A stretch of DNA of 64,000 nt from JBCAXA01 sp038534295 (GCA_038534295.1 JBCAXA010000004.1:62001-126000), one strand, 5' to 3'; shown: positions 1 through 9,188, counted from the stretch's first letter. Numbers and translations are program-made. The notes: a model not told the origin generated them from the letters alone.

Positions 1-130
1 TATTGCGAGCCACCGTATCGAGCTCCGACTCGACGTCGGCGATGAAGAGCGCCGCCGCGGCGAGCGGCATCGCCACGGTAAGGGCTCGGATGGCGATCAG
101 ACGCCAATTGAGAGGTTCGGCAGGTTTCAC
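1..130 (-). CDS. Partial membrane-anchored protein, N-terminus only
   Basis: The first 43 or so codons of a minus-strand gene run off the left edge of the window. I place the start at the GTG whose first base is 130. Translation begins VKPAEPLNWRLIAIRAL and continues into an Ala/Leu-rich hydrophobic stretch that looks like one membrane-spanning or signal segment, followed by a polar acidic stretch. Too little remains to assign a family. The gene is divergent from the aspartoacylase-like gene at 230, so the roughly 100 bp between them should hold both promoters. Confidence 0.5.
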   Translation of the reverse strand, partial: MKPAEPLNWRLIAIRALTVAMPLAAAALFIADVESELDTVARN

Positions 131-229
131 AGCGGGGAATTCCCGTACTTTTTCACAGTAATCGAACCGCTAGTCTGAGAAACTATCGTAAAGTCACAGG
201 TAACTTTAGGTCGCGGAACGATATTTCCG

Positions 230-1513
230 ATGCGTTTGGGCCGAAAAATTGCGGTACTGGGACTGCTGCTGGCGACGACCGTTGCGTCGGTGCAAGCGCA
301 GAGCGTCAGTATCGGCGAAGCGGAACCCGTTGAACAGACGGAAGCCGTACCTGCCCCTGTGCCCGCCGCACCGACCGCCGCGCCGTCGCCAGGACCACCG
401 CCGAAGAACGAGCCACCGACTCGCGAGATCCCGTTGGCGGACGCCGTCGAACGGGCCCGCGGCGATGCCCTGCCGCTGCGCCTGCTCGGCGAAAGCGTGC
501 CGCCCGCGAGCTACCGACGCTTGTCCTGGTCCGGGACGGAACTGTTCGAGGGAATACCCGTCACCTCACCGGTGCTGGTCGTCAACGGCAAGCGACCCGG
601 CCCGACCTTGTGTCTGACCGCGGCGGTCCACGGCGACGAACTGAACGGTATCGAAATGGTACGGCGCGTGATGCACGAGCTGCGTCCGGAAAAACTCGCC
701 GGTGCGGTGATCGGCGTGCCCATCGTCAATGTGCAGGGATTTAAGCGAGGCACTCGCTATCTCCCCGACCGACGTGACTTGAATCGATACTTTCCCGGCA
801 ACGCGCGTGGCAGCGCCGCGTCACGTATCGCTCGGTCGTTTTTTACCGAGATCGTCGTGCACTGTGACGCTCTGGTCGATTTGCATACGGGCTCGTTCGA
901 GCGCGCCAACCTTCCGCAGCTACGCGCCGACATGCGCATTCCCGACGTCGTCACACTGACCGAAGGCTTTGGCGCAACCGTCATCTTAAACAGCGTGCCG
1001 CGCGCAGGTACGCTGCGCCACGAGGCGACGATGGTCGGAATACCAACCGTCACGCTCGAAGCTGGTGGCCCCGGGCGCTTAGAACTCGACGAAGTCGATC
1101 ACGGCGTCAAAGGCATTGAAACGCTTTTGAATACGCTCGGCATGGTCAACAAAGTCAGCCTCTGGGGAGCGCCCGAACAGGTCTACTACAAGTCGACCTG
1201 GGTCCGCGCCGATCGCGGCGGCATATTACTGAACGAGGTCGAGCTTGGCGCCCGGGTTAGGAGCGGTGATTTGCTCGGCACGATTACCGATCCAATTACC
1301 AACGCACAAACGCGGATCTACGCACCGAAGGACGGCCGAGTCATTGGCCTGGCGCGCAACCAGGTCGTGATGCCGGGGTTCGCGGCCTACCATCTCGGAC
1401 TCGACAAAGCGGGCCCGCCGCCGATGATTGGTTCGGAAGCCAAGCCCGGTGAGCCGGTAGCAACAGCGCCCGCCGAGATGACGACGGACGCTGTGGATGA
1501 GGAAGGGTCTTAG
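230..1513 (+). CDS. Secreted succinylglutamate desuccinylase/aspartoacylase family zinc hydrolase
   Basis: This 427-residue protein opens with a Sec signal peptide (about residues 1-24, ending VQAQS) and a Pro/Ala-rich linker to about residue 65. The catalytic domain follows. It shows the M14-like zinc site: HGDE (H134, E137), DLHTG (H219) and a candidate catalytic Glu in TLEAGG (E277). The last 100 residues look like the small beta-barrel (biotinyl-lipoyl-like) domain that many of these proteins carry. Family members hydrolyse amide bonds of N-acylated amino acids or small peptides. The signal peptide places this one in the periplasm, so a substrate from the cell envelope or outside is likelier than arginine catabolism. 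That substrate is inference. The ATG at 230 puts the signal peptide at the exact N-terminus. Confidence 0.85.
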   Translation: MRLGRKIAVLGLLLATTVASVQAQSVSIGEAEPVEQTEAVPAPVPAAPTAAPSPGPPPKNEPPTREIPLADAVERARGDALPLRLLGESVPPASYRRLSWSGTELFEGIPVTSPVLVVNGKRPGPTLCLTAAVHGDELNGIEMVRRVMHELRPEKLAGAVIGVPIVNVQGFKRGTRYLPDRRDLNRYFPGNARGSAASRIARSFFTEIVVHCDALVDLHTGSFERANLPQLRADMRIPDVVTLTEGFGATVILNSVPRAGTLRHEATMVGIPTVTLEAGGPGRLELDEVDHGVKGIETLLNTLGMVNKVSLWGAPEQVYYKSTWVRADRGGILLNEVELGARVRSGDLLGTITDPITNAQTRIYAPKDGRVIGLARNQVVMPGFAAYHLGLDKAGPPPMIGSEAKPGEPVATAPAEMTTDAVDEEGS

Positions 1514-1552
1514 AGCAATTCCATCCGGTCAGCGACGCTGCAGTCGCCGACG

Positions 1553-2440
1553 TTAGAACGCCGGGCTATTACGCAACGCCGCAATACGCTCGTCCAGCGG
1601 CGGGTGCGTGCTCATCAGACGTTGCAGCGTGCTGGCAGAACCGCTCGGTCGAATGCCGAATGCGGCCAACTGCTGCGGCAAACCGTCGTCGCTCTGACCG
1701 CGTTTCAGCCGTTCGAGCGCGGCGACCATCTTGTTCGTACCGGCGAGTCGGGCACCGCCTGCATCAGCACGGTATTCGCGCTGGCGCGAGAACCACGCGA
1801 CGATAAAGTAGGCGAGAAAGCCAAACAGGATCTGCGCGACGATGCTCGACACGAAATAGCCGATACCGACGCCACCTTCGTTTTTGAACACGACCCGGTC
1901 AACGAAATAACCGACGATCCGTGACAAAAACACTACGAACGTGTTTACAACGCCTTGGATCAGCGTCAACGTGATCATGTCGCCGTTGGCAACGTGCGAG
2001 ACTTCATGGCCGAGCACCGCTTCGGCCTCGTCCTGGTTCATGTTGCGCAGCAGGCCCGTACTGACCGCCACCAGTGCCTTGTTGCGATTTGATCCCGTGG
2101 CGAACGCATTGACATCGGGTGCGTCGTAGATCGCGACGTCCGGCATACCGATACCCGCCGCGCTGGCCTGTCGCTGCACGGTATTCAGGAGCCACGCTTC
2201 AGTTGAGTTGCGCGGCGTCTCGATGACTTTCGCGCCGGTTTGCCACAGCGCCATTCGTTTAGACAGGAACAGCGAAATCAGCGATCCGGAAAAACCGATG
2301 ATCGCCGACATGATTAGCAGCGCGGTCAAATTCAAGCCGCCGCTTGCGTCGATGCTGTTCAGACCCAGTACGTTGAACGCAATCGAAATGACGACCAGAA
2401 CGGCGATGTTGGTCATGACAAACAACGCGATTCGTTTCAT
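1553..2440 (-). CDS. htpX: Membrane zinc metalloprotease HtpX (M48)
   Basis: A 295-residue protein beginning MKRIALFVMTNIAV, which matches the start of the HtpX family, so I chose the ATG at 2440 over longer forms. Two N-terminal membrane segments (about 5-27 and 38-58) come before the zinc motif HEVSH at 145-149. Further membrane segments lie around 155-215, and the third ligand is probably the Glu in REYRADA near 222. HtpX degrades damaged membrane proteins in the inner membrane alongside FtsH and is usually induced by envelope stress. The gene is divergent from the lipid A acyltransferase gene at 2638, with about 200 bp between. Confidence 0.95.
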   Translation of the reverse strand: MKRIALFVMTNIAVLVVISIAFNVLGLNSIDASGGLNLTALLIMSAIIGFSGSLISLFLSKRMALWQTGAKVIETPRNSTEAWLLNTVQRQASAAGIGMPDVAIYDAPDVNAFATGSNRNKALVAVSTGLLRNMNQDEAEAVLGHEVSHVANGDMITLTLIQGVVNTFVVFLSRIVGYFVDRVVFKNEGGVGIGYFVSSIVAQILFGFLAYFIVAWFSRQREYRADAGGARLAGTNKMVAALERLKRGQSDDGLPQQLAAFGIRPSGSASTLQRLMSTHPPLDERIAALRNSPAF

Positions 2441-2637
2441 AGTGCGTGGATTCTCCAGCGGAGTTTGTTCGGAGTGAGTCAGGAGAGGTGGCGCTCGCCG
2501 CAGTTTTTTCAAGTCTGGACTTGACGGGCGTTGCCGATGGCTCTCACAGTGACCGTTTAGACCGCAAAGGCACCGCTAAGTTCTTGAAATCAAGCCAAAG
2601 CGACGCTGCAACTCGTCGTCAGCCGAACGCTTTAGCC

Positions 2638-3483
2638 ATGCATGCTGTGTTCTCGCTACACCGCGCGTTTGCCGTGTTGCCCTGGCCAGTACGTCGTGCC
2701 GCGGGTCGCGCGATCGGTCGCCTCGCACGCGTGCTGCTCAAGCAGCGGCGTGAGATTGCCGCGGCCAATATTGCGCGTTGCCTGCCGGCGCTTGCGCCGA
2801 ACGAACACGAGCGCTTGTTGCGCGAGCACTTCGACGCACTTGGCATCGGCGTCATGGAGCTCGGCCTTGCGTGGTACGGCAGTGAAGCGGAGCTGGCACG
2901 CCGCGCAAGCATCGTTGGCGCTGAACATTTGGCGACTGCACGCGCGCAAGGGCGCGGCGTTTTGTTGGTATGTGGACATTTCACGACGCTCGACGTTTGC
3001 AATCGCTTGCTGGCGCCGGTGGCGCGCCACGCGGGCGTGTGGCGCCCGCTCGGTAACCCGGTCGCTGATCGATGGACACGCAACGGTCGGCTGCGTGGGG
3101 CCGCTGAGCTTTTCGAGAAATCCGCCTTCCGTCGTGCCATACGTTGGCTGCGAGGCGGCGGCGCGCTGCTGATGGCCGCCGACCAAGCCGATCGCAGCGA
3201 AGGGGCGATCACCGCCTCGTTCTTCGGTCACGACGCGGCAACCAATGTCACCGCTTGGCGCTTGGCGCGTTCAACCGGCTGCGTACTCGTGCCGGTCGTC
3301 GCTGGTCGCGACGCGGATAACCGTTACGTCTTGGAATTCGACGCACCGCTCGACGGCATTACCGAGCAAACAGCGCCGGCTGCCGCCGCCGCTTTGAATG
3401 CGGCCATCGAACGGCAAGCGCGCCGGTATCCGGCGCAATATTATTGGATCCATCGGCGTTTCAAATCGGAGAAATCTGCGTGA
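2638..3483 (+). CDS. Lipid A biosynthesis acyltransferase, LpxL/LpxM family (first of two)
   Basis: A 281-residue member of the LpxL/HtrB family, which transfers acyl chains from acyl-ACP to the lipid A precursor at the inner membrane. The catalytic H-x4-D/E motif is HFTTLD (H114, D119). A further conserved-looking block, YYWIHRRFKSE, closes the protein. The start is placed at the ATG at 2638, where the hydrophobic N-terminal helix begins; the open frame continues upstream but that part looks noncoding. The stop overlaps the start of the next acyltransferase, so the two are cotranscribed and probably translationally coupled. Which one is LpxL-like and which LpxM-like cannot be told by eye. 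Confidence 0.85.
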   Translation: MHAVFSLHRAFAVLPWPVRRAAGRAIGRLARVLLKQRREIAAANIARCLPALAPNEHERLLREHFDALGIGVMELGLAWYGSEAELARRASIVGAEHLATARAQGRGVLLVCGHFTTLDVCNRLLAPVARHAGVWRPLGNPVADRWTRNGRLRGAAELFEKSAFRRAIRWLRGGGALLMAADQADRSEGAITASFFGHDAATNVTAWRLARSTGCVLVPVVAGRDADNRYVLEFDAPLDGITEQTAPAAAAALNAAIERQARRYPAQYYWIHRRFKSEKSA

Positions 3484-4427
3484 GCGACGGTGCTCCCGAA
3501 CCGAAGCCGCCGCGACACCTGGGCCCGCGCTATTGGCCGGTCTGGTTCGGGCTCGGCTGTTTGTGGCTCATCGCACAGCTGCCGTTGACTGCTCAGCTTT
3601 GGCTCGGCCAGCGTCTTGGGTCGCTCGCCTATCTCGTCGCCGGCAAACGCCGCGACGTCGTGTTGACCAATCTCACCGTGTGCTTCCCGGACTGGGACGC
3701 CGAAAAACGACAGCGCGTTTGCAAGATGCACTTTCAGGACTTAGGGGCGTCGTTGTTCGAGATGGCGAGCGCATGGTGGCGCGAGGATGCGCTGTTCGAG
3801 CGCAACGTCACCTTCCGCGGTGACGAGGCAGTGCGCGATGCGCTCGCGGCTGGACACCGACTGATCATCGTTACCGGCCACTTCACGACGCTGGAGATCA
3901 GCGGACGCTTCCTGCGTCAAATCGTCCCGTCGCTGCACGCCATCTATCGACCGCATCGCAATGCGCTGCTCGATGAGCGAGTCAGACGCGGTCGTCTGCG
4001 TTCGGCGCAACGACTAATCGAGAAAGCCGACATACGACAAATGCTGCGGAGCCTTAAACAAGGCGTCAGCGTTTGGTACGCGCCCGATCAGAGCTACCGT
4101 CGCAAATACGCCGAGCTCATCGACTTCTTTGGCATCCCGGCGATGACCAATACGGCAACGGGTCGGCTCGCCGCGTTGAGCGGTGCGAAGGTGGTGCCGT
4201 TTTATTGCTGGCGCGATGGCGCCGGCCCGAACTACGTGGTCGAGTTTTTGCCGCCTCTCGACGTTGCCGGTGACGATCTGCCGGCAACCACGCGGCAATT
4301 CGTCGCGACGCTAGAAGACGCGATATGCAAGGCGCCCAGCCAGTACTTCTGGATTCACCGCAAGTTTAAGGGTCGGCCCGAAGGCTACCCGGACCTTTAT
4401 GCGACGCCACTGGCTGGACGCGAGTAA
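3480..4427 (+). CDS. Lipid A biosynthesis acyltransferase, LpxL/LpxM family (second of two)
   Basis: A 315-residue LpxL/LpxM family protein. The start is taken as the GTG at 3480, which overlaps the TGA of the first acyltransferase in a GTGA arrangement; an in-frame ATG at 3444 is the alternative. After a basic N-terminal stretch comes one membrane segment (about residues 20-40), then the catalytic motif HFTTLE (H134, E139). The end reads YFWIHRKFKGRPEG, matching its partner. The two neighbours are clear paralogues. Together they would add the secondary acyl chains to Kdo-lipid A. The 3' end overlaps the convergent kdkA gene by 31 bp. Confidence 0.85.
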   Translation: MSDGAPEPKPPRHLGPRYWPVWFGLGCLWLIAQLPLTAQLWLGQRLGSLAYLVAGKRRDVVLTNLTVCFPDWDAEKRQRVCKMHFQDLGASLFEMASAWWREDALFERNVTFRGDEAVRDALAAGHRLIIVTGHFTTLEISGRFLRQIVPSLHAIYRPHRNALLDERVRRGRLRSAQRLIEKADIRQMLRSLKQGVSVWYAPDQSYRRKYAELIDFFGIPAMTNTATGRLAALSGAKVVPFYCWRDGAGPNYVVEFLPPLDVAGDDLPATTRQFVATLEDAICKAPSQYFWIHRKFKGRPEGYPDLYATPLAGRE

Positions 4428-5119
4428 CCCGAGCGAATCGCTCTACCAATTCGCTCGTCTAGTGATTGGCCCGCCGTCTGCGCGATCTTTCGCAACGATC
4501 GCTCCAAGCGGGCGAGATTCGATGCGCCGGCAACCGGCCGCGGGTGCAATCGGCTGCGATCGAAATCGATCAACCAAACGCGATCGGTGTCGAGCTGAAT
4601 GTTGTGCGCATTCAGATCAGCGTGCCACAGACCGGCATCGTGGAATTTGCGCACCGTTGCGCCGACCTGACGCAGTCGATCGTCGACATCGTCGGTGTCC
4701 GTGACGAGATTGGCCAACGAACGCACGTTCATCAATCGCTCGGTGATCAGATCGGCGGTATAAAAAAGTCCGCTGCGCACGTACCGTGCCGCCACCGGCC
4801 GCGGCACAGGCAGGCCCATGTCCGCCAGACGATGCAACAAATGCCACTCACGAAAACTGCGGGTCAGTCGCTCACCCAGATACCAATAGTGATCGCGCAC
4901 CAAACGTCCAGGCAAACCGCCCCGACAGTAATGGCGAAGAACCAGGTTCGGTGCTGTTTCACCGACGAAATAGGCGCCGCCGCGCCCGCCGCGATCGCGG
5001 CTGACGGCCTGCACCACGGGCCAGGACTGCGCGACGAATTGCTCGGGCGCAATGTGCGCGATCCGCTCTGGATCGTATACGATGGCCTGTCCGCGCTCCG
5101 GCCGTTCGTTTGCGATCAA
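4397..5119 (-). CDS. kdkA: 3-deoxy-D-manno-octulosonic acid (Kdo) kinase KdkA
   Basis: From the TTG at 5119 the product is 240 residues, essentially the length of Haemophilus KdkA. It has the eukaryotic-like kinase core of the family: LVLRHYCRGG near 59-68, the catalytic loop HADLNAHN (D168, N173) and the metal-binding DFD (185-187). KdkA phosphorylates Kdo in the LPS inner core, replacing a second Kdo in organisms with a single Kdo. The frame is open up to 5335, but that would run through the divergent glycosyltransferase gene, and the recognisable family sequence starts only around AIVYDPERI. The start is therefore uncertain within about 50 bp, since no ATG fits well. Confidence 0.88.
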   Translation of the reverse strand: MIANERPERGQAIVYDPERIAHIAPEQFVAQSWPVVQAVSRDRGGRGGAYFVGETAPNLVLRHYCRGGLPGRLVRDHYWYLGERLTRSFREWHLLHRLADMGLPVPRPVAARYVRSGLFYTADLITERLMNVRSLANLVTDTDDVDDRLRQVGATVRKFHDAGLWHADLNAHNIQLDTDRVWLIDFDRSRLHPRPVAGASNLARLERSLRKIAQTAGQSLDERIGRAIRSGYSRPASGVA

Positions 5120-5135
5120 AACTGAAGGTCCCGTA

Positions 5136-6206
5136 TTGCCCGCCCCCGAACGACAGCCTTTGCGTTCCGTTTGCGTTTTACGACTCTCCGCAATAGGAGA
5201 CGTCTGCAACGCACACGCCGCTGTTCTCGCCATCGCTCGTGCCAAACCCGAGACATCCGTGACCTGGGTCATCAACAAGACCGAGGCAGCGCTGGTCCAA
5301 GGAACCGAGGGCTGCGAGTTTATCATTTTTGACAAACGCCTAGGCTGGTCGGGCTACCGCGCCGTTTGGCGCGCATTGGCCGACCGGCGCTTTGATGCGC
5401 TGCTGATGATGCACGCGTCGATGCGCGCCAACGTACTGTCGCTGGGAATCCGTGCGTCGCGTCGAATCGGCTTTGATAAAAATCGCGCGCGCGACTTCCA
5501 GCGCTGGTTCACGAACGAACGCATCGAGCCGCAGCCACGCGCGCACGTGGTGGATGGCTTTTTCGGCTTCGTCCGCCACTTAGGTATCGAGACGCACGAG
5601 CCGCAGTGGTCGATCCCGATCGACGACGAAGCACGCAGTTTTGCCGCATCCGCGCGCGCGACAGGCCGCCCGCTGATCGTTGTCAGTCCGTTGAGCTCGC
5701 AGCGCAGCAACAACTTTCGCAACTGGTCGGTGGAGCGCTACACGGATGTTTGCCGGTACGCCATAGAAACGCACCGCGCGGACATCGTTATCACCGGCGG
5801 TGGCCGCGATGACGAACACGACTACGCCAACAAGATTCGCGGTCGACTCGGCAGTCACGTGCGCTCGCTGGTCGGCGCCACCACACTGAAATCGCTGTTG
5901 GCGGTTATCGCCGAGGCGGACGCCGTCATCGCTCCAGACTCCGGTCCCGTGCACATGGCAGTGGCCACTGGCACGCCAGCGATCGGTCTCTACGCCACGT
6001 CCAATCCCGACCGCACCGGACCGTATCGTGGCCGCGAGCACATCGTGAACGAGTATCCAAAAGCCCTGCAGCAGTTTCTTGGCAAAAGCGTCGACGACGT
6101 GCGCTGGGGTCAGCGAGTTCGCGACCCAGCCGCCCTTGATTTGATTAGCGTCGAAGCGGTGTGCCGGCGAATCGATCAGGTGCTTGGCGGCACCAAGCGC
6201 GGCTGA
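5136..6206 (+). CDS. LPS heptosyltransferase, OpsX/WaaC-like (GT9)
   Basis: A GT9 glycosyltransferase of about 356 residues. The N-terminal Rossmann half starts at VCVLRLSAIGDVCNAHA. The C-terminal half carries the donor-site motif APDSGPVHMAVATGTPAIGL, then YATSNPDRTGPY and a tail with VRWGQRVRDP. That tail resembles the OpsX type of heptosyltransferase I, which adds the first heptose to phosphorylated Kdo. The start is uncertain: the TTG at 5136 avoids overlap with kdkA, while an ATG at 5082 would overlap it. The adjacent KdkA kinase supports an OpsX-type acceptor. The last 31 bp overlap the convergent waaF gene. Confidence 0.8.
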   Translation: MPAPERQPLRSVCVLRLSAIGDVCNAHAAVLAIARAKPETSVTWVINKTEAALVQGTEGCEFIIFDKRLGWSGYRAVWRALADRRFDALLMMHASMRANVLSLGIRASRRIGFDKNRARDFQRWFTNERIEPQPRAHVVDGFFGFVRHLGIETHEPQWSIPIDDEARSFAASARATGRPLIVVSPLSSQRSNNFRNWSVERYTDVCRYAIETHRADIVITGGGRDDEHDYANKIRGRLGSHVRSLVGATTLKSLLAVIAEADAVIAPDSGPVHMAVATGTPAIGLYATSNPDRTGPYRGREHIVNEYPKALQQFLGKSVDDVRWGQRVRDPAALDLISVEAVCRRIDQVLGGTKRG

Positions 6207-7189
6207 AGCCGCGCCATGACCTCAGCGGGACTAATACCGTTGAGACAATCGAGGTGGCCGAGCGGACACTCACGCTGAAAACACGGACTGCAATCGAGCG
6301 CGCGGTACATCACCGTCGCGCGATCGGTAAGTGGCGGCGTGAACGCTGGGCTGCTCGAGCCGTAGATGGCAACGACCCAGCACCCGACCGCGGCGGCAAC
6401 GTGCATCAATCCGGAGTCGTTGGTAACGGCAGCGTCGCAGCACGCCAATAGGTCGCAGGCTTCCGCCAGCGCGGTCTCCCCTGCCAAATTACGGCCAATG
6501 CCGCCGGCCGTAATGAACTCACCGGCCTCGCGATCTTTGTCGGAACCGAGCACCCAAACATTCGCACCACTCGCGTGCAACCGCTCAGCCAGGGCGCGAA
6601 AATGCGGCAGCGGCCAGCATTTGGCCGGCCCGTATTCGGCACCCGGCAACAATGCGACGGTCGGCGGCTCGGGCATGAGATCGAGACGGGCACAGGTCGC
6701 GGCAACGGCGTCCGCGACCGGCACGAGGCTCGGACGCGGCAGCTCATCCGGTAGCCGCTCGCCGGGCGCGAGCCCCAGCCAAACGAAGCGCTTTATCGTT
6801 TGATCGAGTCGCACTCGGTCGAACGCGCGGCGATCGTTAATGAGTCCGTAGCGCATTTCGCCGCGAAAGCCGGTGCGCATGGGCACGCGGGCGAAAAAAG
6901 GCACGAGCGCCGATTTGAACGAGCGTGGCAGAACAATCGCTTGCTCGTACTCGTACGAACGTAGCTTGCGTCCCAACGCGCGGCGAGCGCCGAGCGCGAA
7001 TTCACCGTGCCCCGCTTTGAGCTCAAAGCCGCGGCGCACACTCGGCATGCGCTCGAGAATGGGCAACGACCAGCCGGGCGCAACGACGTCGACGACGGCA
7101 CCTCGCGCGGCCAGGGTGCGAAACAGCGCATCCGCCATGACCATATCGCCGACCCAGGACGGGCCGACGACGAGCACCTGTCGCGTCAC
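6176..7189 (-). CDS. waaF: Lipopolysaccharide heptosyltransferase II
   Basis: A 337-residue GT9 enzyme that adds the second heptose to the LPS inner core from ADP-heptose on the cytoplasmic face of the inner membrane. Visible family marks are VVGPSWVGDMVMA at the N-terminus, LLPGAEYGPAKCWP in mid-protein, TNDSGLMHVAAAVG in the donor site, YGSSSPAFTPPL, and the cysteine-containing CSPCFQRECPLGH near the C-terminus, which is typical of WaaF. The start ATG overlaps the stop of hldD by 4 bp. It is the last gene of the minus-strand LPS run. Confidence 0.95.
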   Translation of the reverse strand: MTRQVLVVGPSWVGDMVMADALFRTLAARGAVVDVVAPGWSLPILERMPSVRRGFELKAGHGEFALGARRALGRKLRSYEYEQAIVLPRSFKSALVPFFARVPMRTGFRGEMRYGLINDRRAFDRVRLDQTIKRFVWLGLAPGERLPDELPRPSLVPVADAVAATCARLDLMPEPPTVALLPGAEYGPAKCWPLPHFRALAERLHASGANVWVLGSDKDREAGEFITAGGIGRNLAGETALAEACDLLACCDAAVTNDSGLMHVAAAVGCWVVAIYGSSSPAFTPPLTDRATVMYRALDCSPCFQRECPLGHLDCLNGISPAEVMARLQPRLVPPST

Positions 7190-8136
7190 CGGGGCTCGGC
7201 GAGCCGCGTCAAATAGGCACCGACGCCGCGCCCCACGTCCGCAAACTCATGGTCGCAACCGGCGGCGCGCAGCGCCGCTAGATCGGCCTCGGTGAAACTC
7301 TGATAGGCACCGCGCAGATGATCGGGGAAAGCAATGTACTCTTTGCGGCCACCGAGTTCGGTGATTACCGCGTCGGCGACGTCGTTAAAGGTTTGGCTGC
7401 GGCCGGTGCCAACGTTGAATACACCCGAAACGGTCGGGTGATCGAAGAACCAGCAGTTCACGGCGACAACGTCGTCGACATAGATGAAATCGCGGCGTTG
7501 CTCACCGTCCGCGTAGCCGTCAGACCCCTGAAAGAGTCGACATACGCCGTCGGCAAGCAACTGCCGACGAAAATGCCACGCGACGCTTGCCATGGACCCT
7601 TTGTGATCCTCATTGGGCCCGTACACATTGAAATAGCGCAGGCCGACAATCTGCGTACCGGCGGTGCCGGCCGCTAACTTCTTGCGCACTTGCTGGTCGA
7701 ACAGCAGCTTGGAGTAGCCGTATACATTCAACGGGCGCTCGTTGGCCGGCGCTTCGGTGAACGCCTCACTTGCGCCGTAGACGGCCGCCGATGATGCGTA
7801 GATAAACGGAATCGCGTGAGCTTCGCAGAATTCCAACAGGCGCATCGAATACCGATAGTTATTGCGCATCATGTAGCGCCCGTCCCATTCGGTCGTCGCC
7901 GAGCACGCGCCCTGATGAAAAACGGCGGTGACGCCGCGGCCGAACGCCTCGTCGTCGAGACAGTCGAGGAACTCGTCGCGATCGAAATAATCGGCGATAT
8001 CGAGACCCACCAAGTTTGCAAACTTGTGGCCATCGCTGAGATCGTCAACAACGACGACATCGCGGTGGCCGCGTTCGTTGAGGCCGCGCACCACGTTTGA
8101 ACCGATAAAGCCGGCGCCACCGGTCACTACAATCAT
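7186..8136 (-). CDS. hldD: ADP-L-glycero-D-manno-heptose 6-epimerase
   Basis: A 316-residue extended short-chain dehydrogenase. It makes ADP-L-glycero-D-manno-heptose, the sugar donor used by the two neighbouring heptosyltransferases. The NADP-binding motif GGAGFIG starts at residue 6, and the catalytic Y-x3-K is Y139/K143 (YGYSK), preceded by YASSAAVYG. NVYGPNEDHKG is typical of this epimerase family. I chose the ATG at 8136 because it gives MIVVTGGAGF at the N-terminus. It overlaps the upstream glycosyltransferase gene and the downstream waaF gene by 4 bp each, which indicates an operon. Confidence 0.95.
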   Translation of the reverse strand: MIVVTGGAGFIGSNVVRGLNERGHRDVVVVDDLSDGHKFANLVGLDIADYFDRDEFLDCLDDEAFGRGVTAVFHQGACSATTEWDGRYMMRNNYRYSMRLLEFCEAHAIPFIYASSAAVYGASEAFTEAPANERPLNVYGYSKLLFDQQVRKKLAAGTAGTQIVGLRYFNVYGPNEDHKGSMASVAWHFRRQLLADGVCRLFQGSDGYADGEQRRDFIYVDDVVAVNCWFFDHPTVSGVFNVGTGRSQTFNDVADAVITELGGRKEYIAFPDHLRGAYQSFTEADLAALRAAGCDHEFADVGRGVGAYLTRLAEPR

Positions 8137-9188
8137 GCTATTCGATCTCTGCTGTTCTCTGGCCACTTTAGTATGTGGCGATAGAGCGCGTCGTACGCGT
8201 CGCCCATTATAGCGGGCGAGAACTGCTCGACGCGTTTGCGGGCTGCTGCGCCGAATTTCTCGCGCTTGGTGGCATTACGCTGCAGCAGCCGAACCGCCGC
8301 GACAAATCCTTCATCGTCGTCACGATTAACCAGATAGCCAGTGACGTCGTCGTCGACGATATCGACGATGCCGCCCGTGCGTTTGGCAACAACGGCTAGA
8401 CCGAGGCGCATCGCATCGAGCAAGGTAGACCCAAATCCTTCGCGCAGCGACGGAAAAGCGAACAAATCGAACGCGCGTAAGTACGCATCGACGTCGTCCA
8501 CTTGACCTGCAAACTCGACGTTGTCCAGATCGCTCGCGGCCTCGCGCAACATCGCCTCGTCCCGTCCGGACCCGACCAAGACGACGTGTACATCGCGCAG
8601 TTCGCGCGCAACGCGGATAAGCGTCAACTGACCCTTGGAGTCGTTCTCGAGCGCCGCAACATTGCCGACGACAAACTTGCCTTGCCAGCGAGCGCGTAAT
8701 GCCTCGTGTGCGCCGGTCACCAGCGGCTCTGGCTGATATGCACTCGGTATGCGCTGCGGCTCGAGCGCTGGGTCAAAACGGCGTATCTCGTTGGCCACGG
8801 CGCTCGAGATCGCGACCACAGCGGCGGCATTGCGATACGCATATCGTGCTGTCCAGCGACGGCGGATCGGGTTCATGACCCGGCGTGTGATGACGTACGG
8901 TCGCCGGTATCGCCAACCGGCCAACGCTGCGGCGTAGACCGCTCGGCCGTCGTGCGCATGTACCAGCGTTGCGTCCTTCGATTCACGCGCTGCCGCAAAA
9001 ACGTCCGACGCTTCGCGTACCGACAGCGTCAGCCGATCGGCTGGCGTCAGCGCGTTGGCTAGAGCCGCATCGGGCCGCGTCACCAGCCGTTGCTGCCAGC
9101 CGCGATCGGCCAGCGCCGCCATCAACAGCAGGGTCTGTCGCTCGCCGCCGCGCAGGCCGGCAGCGAGATTCACATGAACAATCGGCAC
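8133..9188 (-). CDS. Glycosyltransferase family 4 (LPS or surface glycan)
   Basis: A 351-residue GT-B protein of the GT4 type. The N-terminal half has the glycine-rich loop LAAGLRGGERQT; the C-terminal half has FVVGNVAALENDSKG, VLVGSGRDE and the sugar-nucleotide E-x7-E motif in PSLREGFGSTLLDAMRLG. Acceptor and donor are unknown. Its place between hldD and a zinc-finger gene, with 4-bp or zero spacing, suggests LPS core extension. The gene begins one base after the stop of the zinc-finger gene. Confidence 0.85.
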   Translation of the reverse strand: MPIVHVNLAAGLRGGERQTLLLMAALADRGWQQRLVTRPDAALANALTPADRLTLSVREASDVFAAARESKDATLVHAHDGRAVYAAALAGWRYRRPYVITRRVMNPIRRRWTARYAYRNAAAVVAISSAVANEIRRFDPALEPQRIPSAYQPEPLVTGAHEALRARWQGKFVVGNVAALENDSKGQLTLIRVARELRDVHVVLVGSGRDEAMLREAASDLDNVEFAGQVDDVDAYLRAFDLFAFPSLREGFGSTLLDAMRLGLAVVAKRTGGIVDIVDDDVTGYLVNRDDDEGFVAAVRLLQRNATKREKFGAAARKRVEQFSPAIMGDAYDALYRHILKWPENSRDRIA

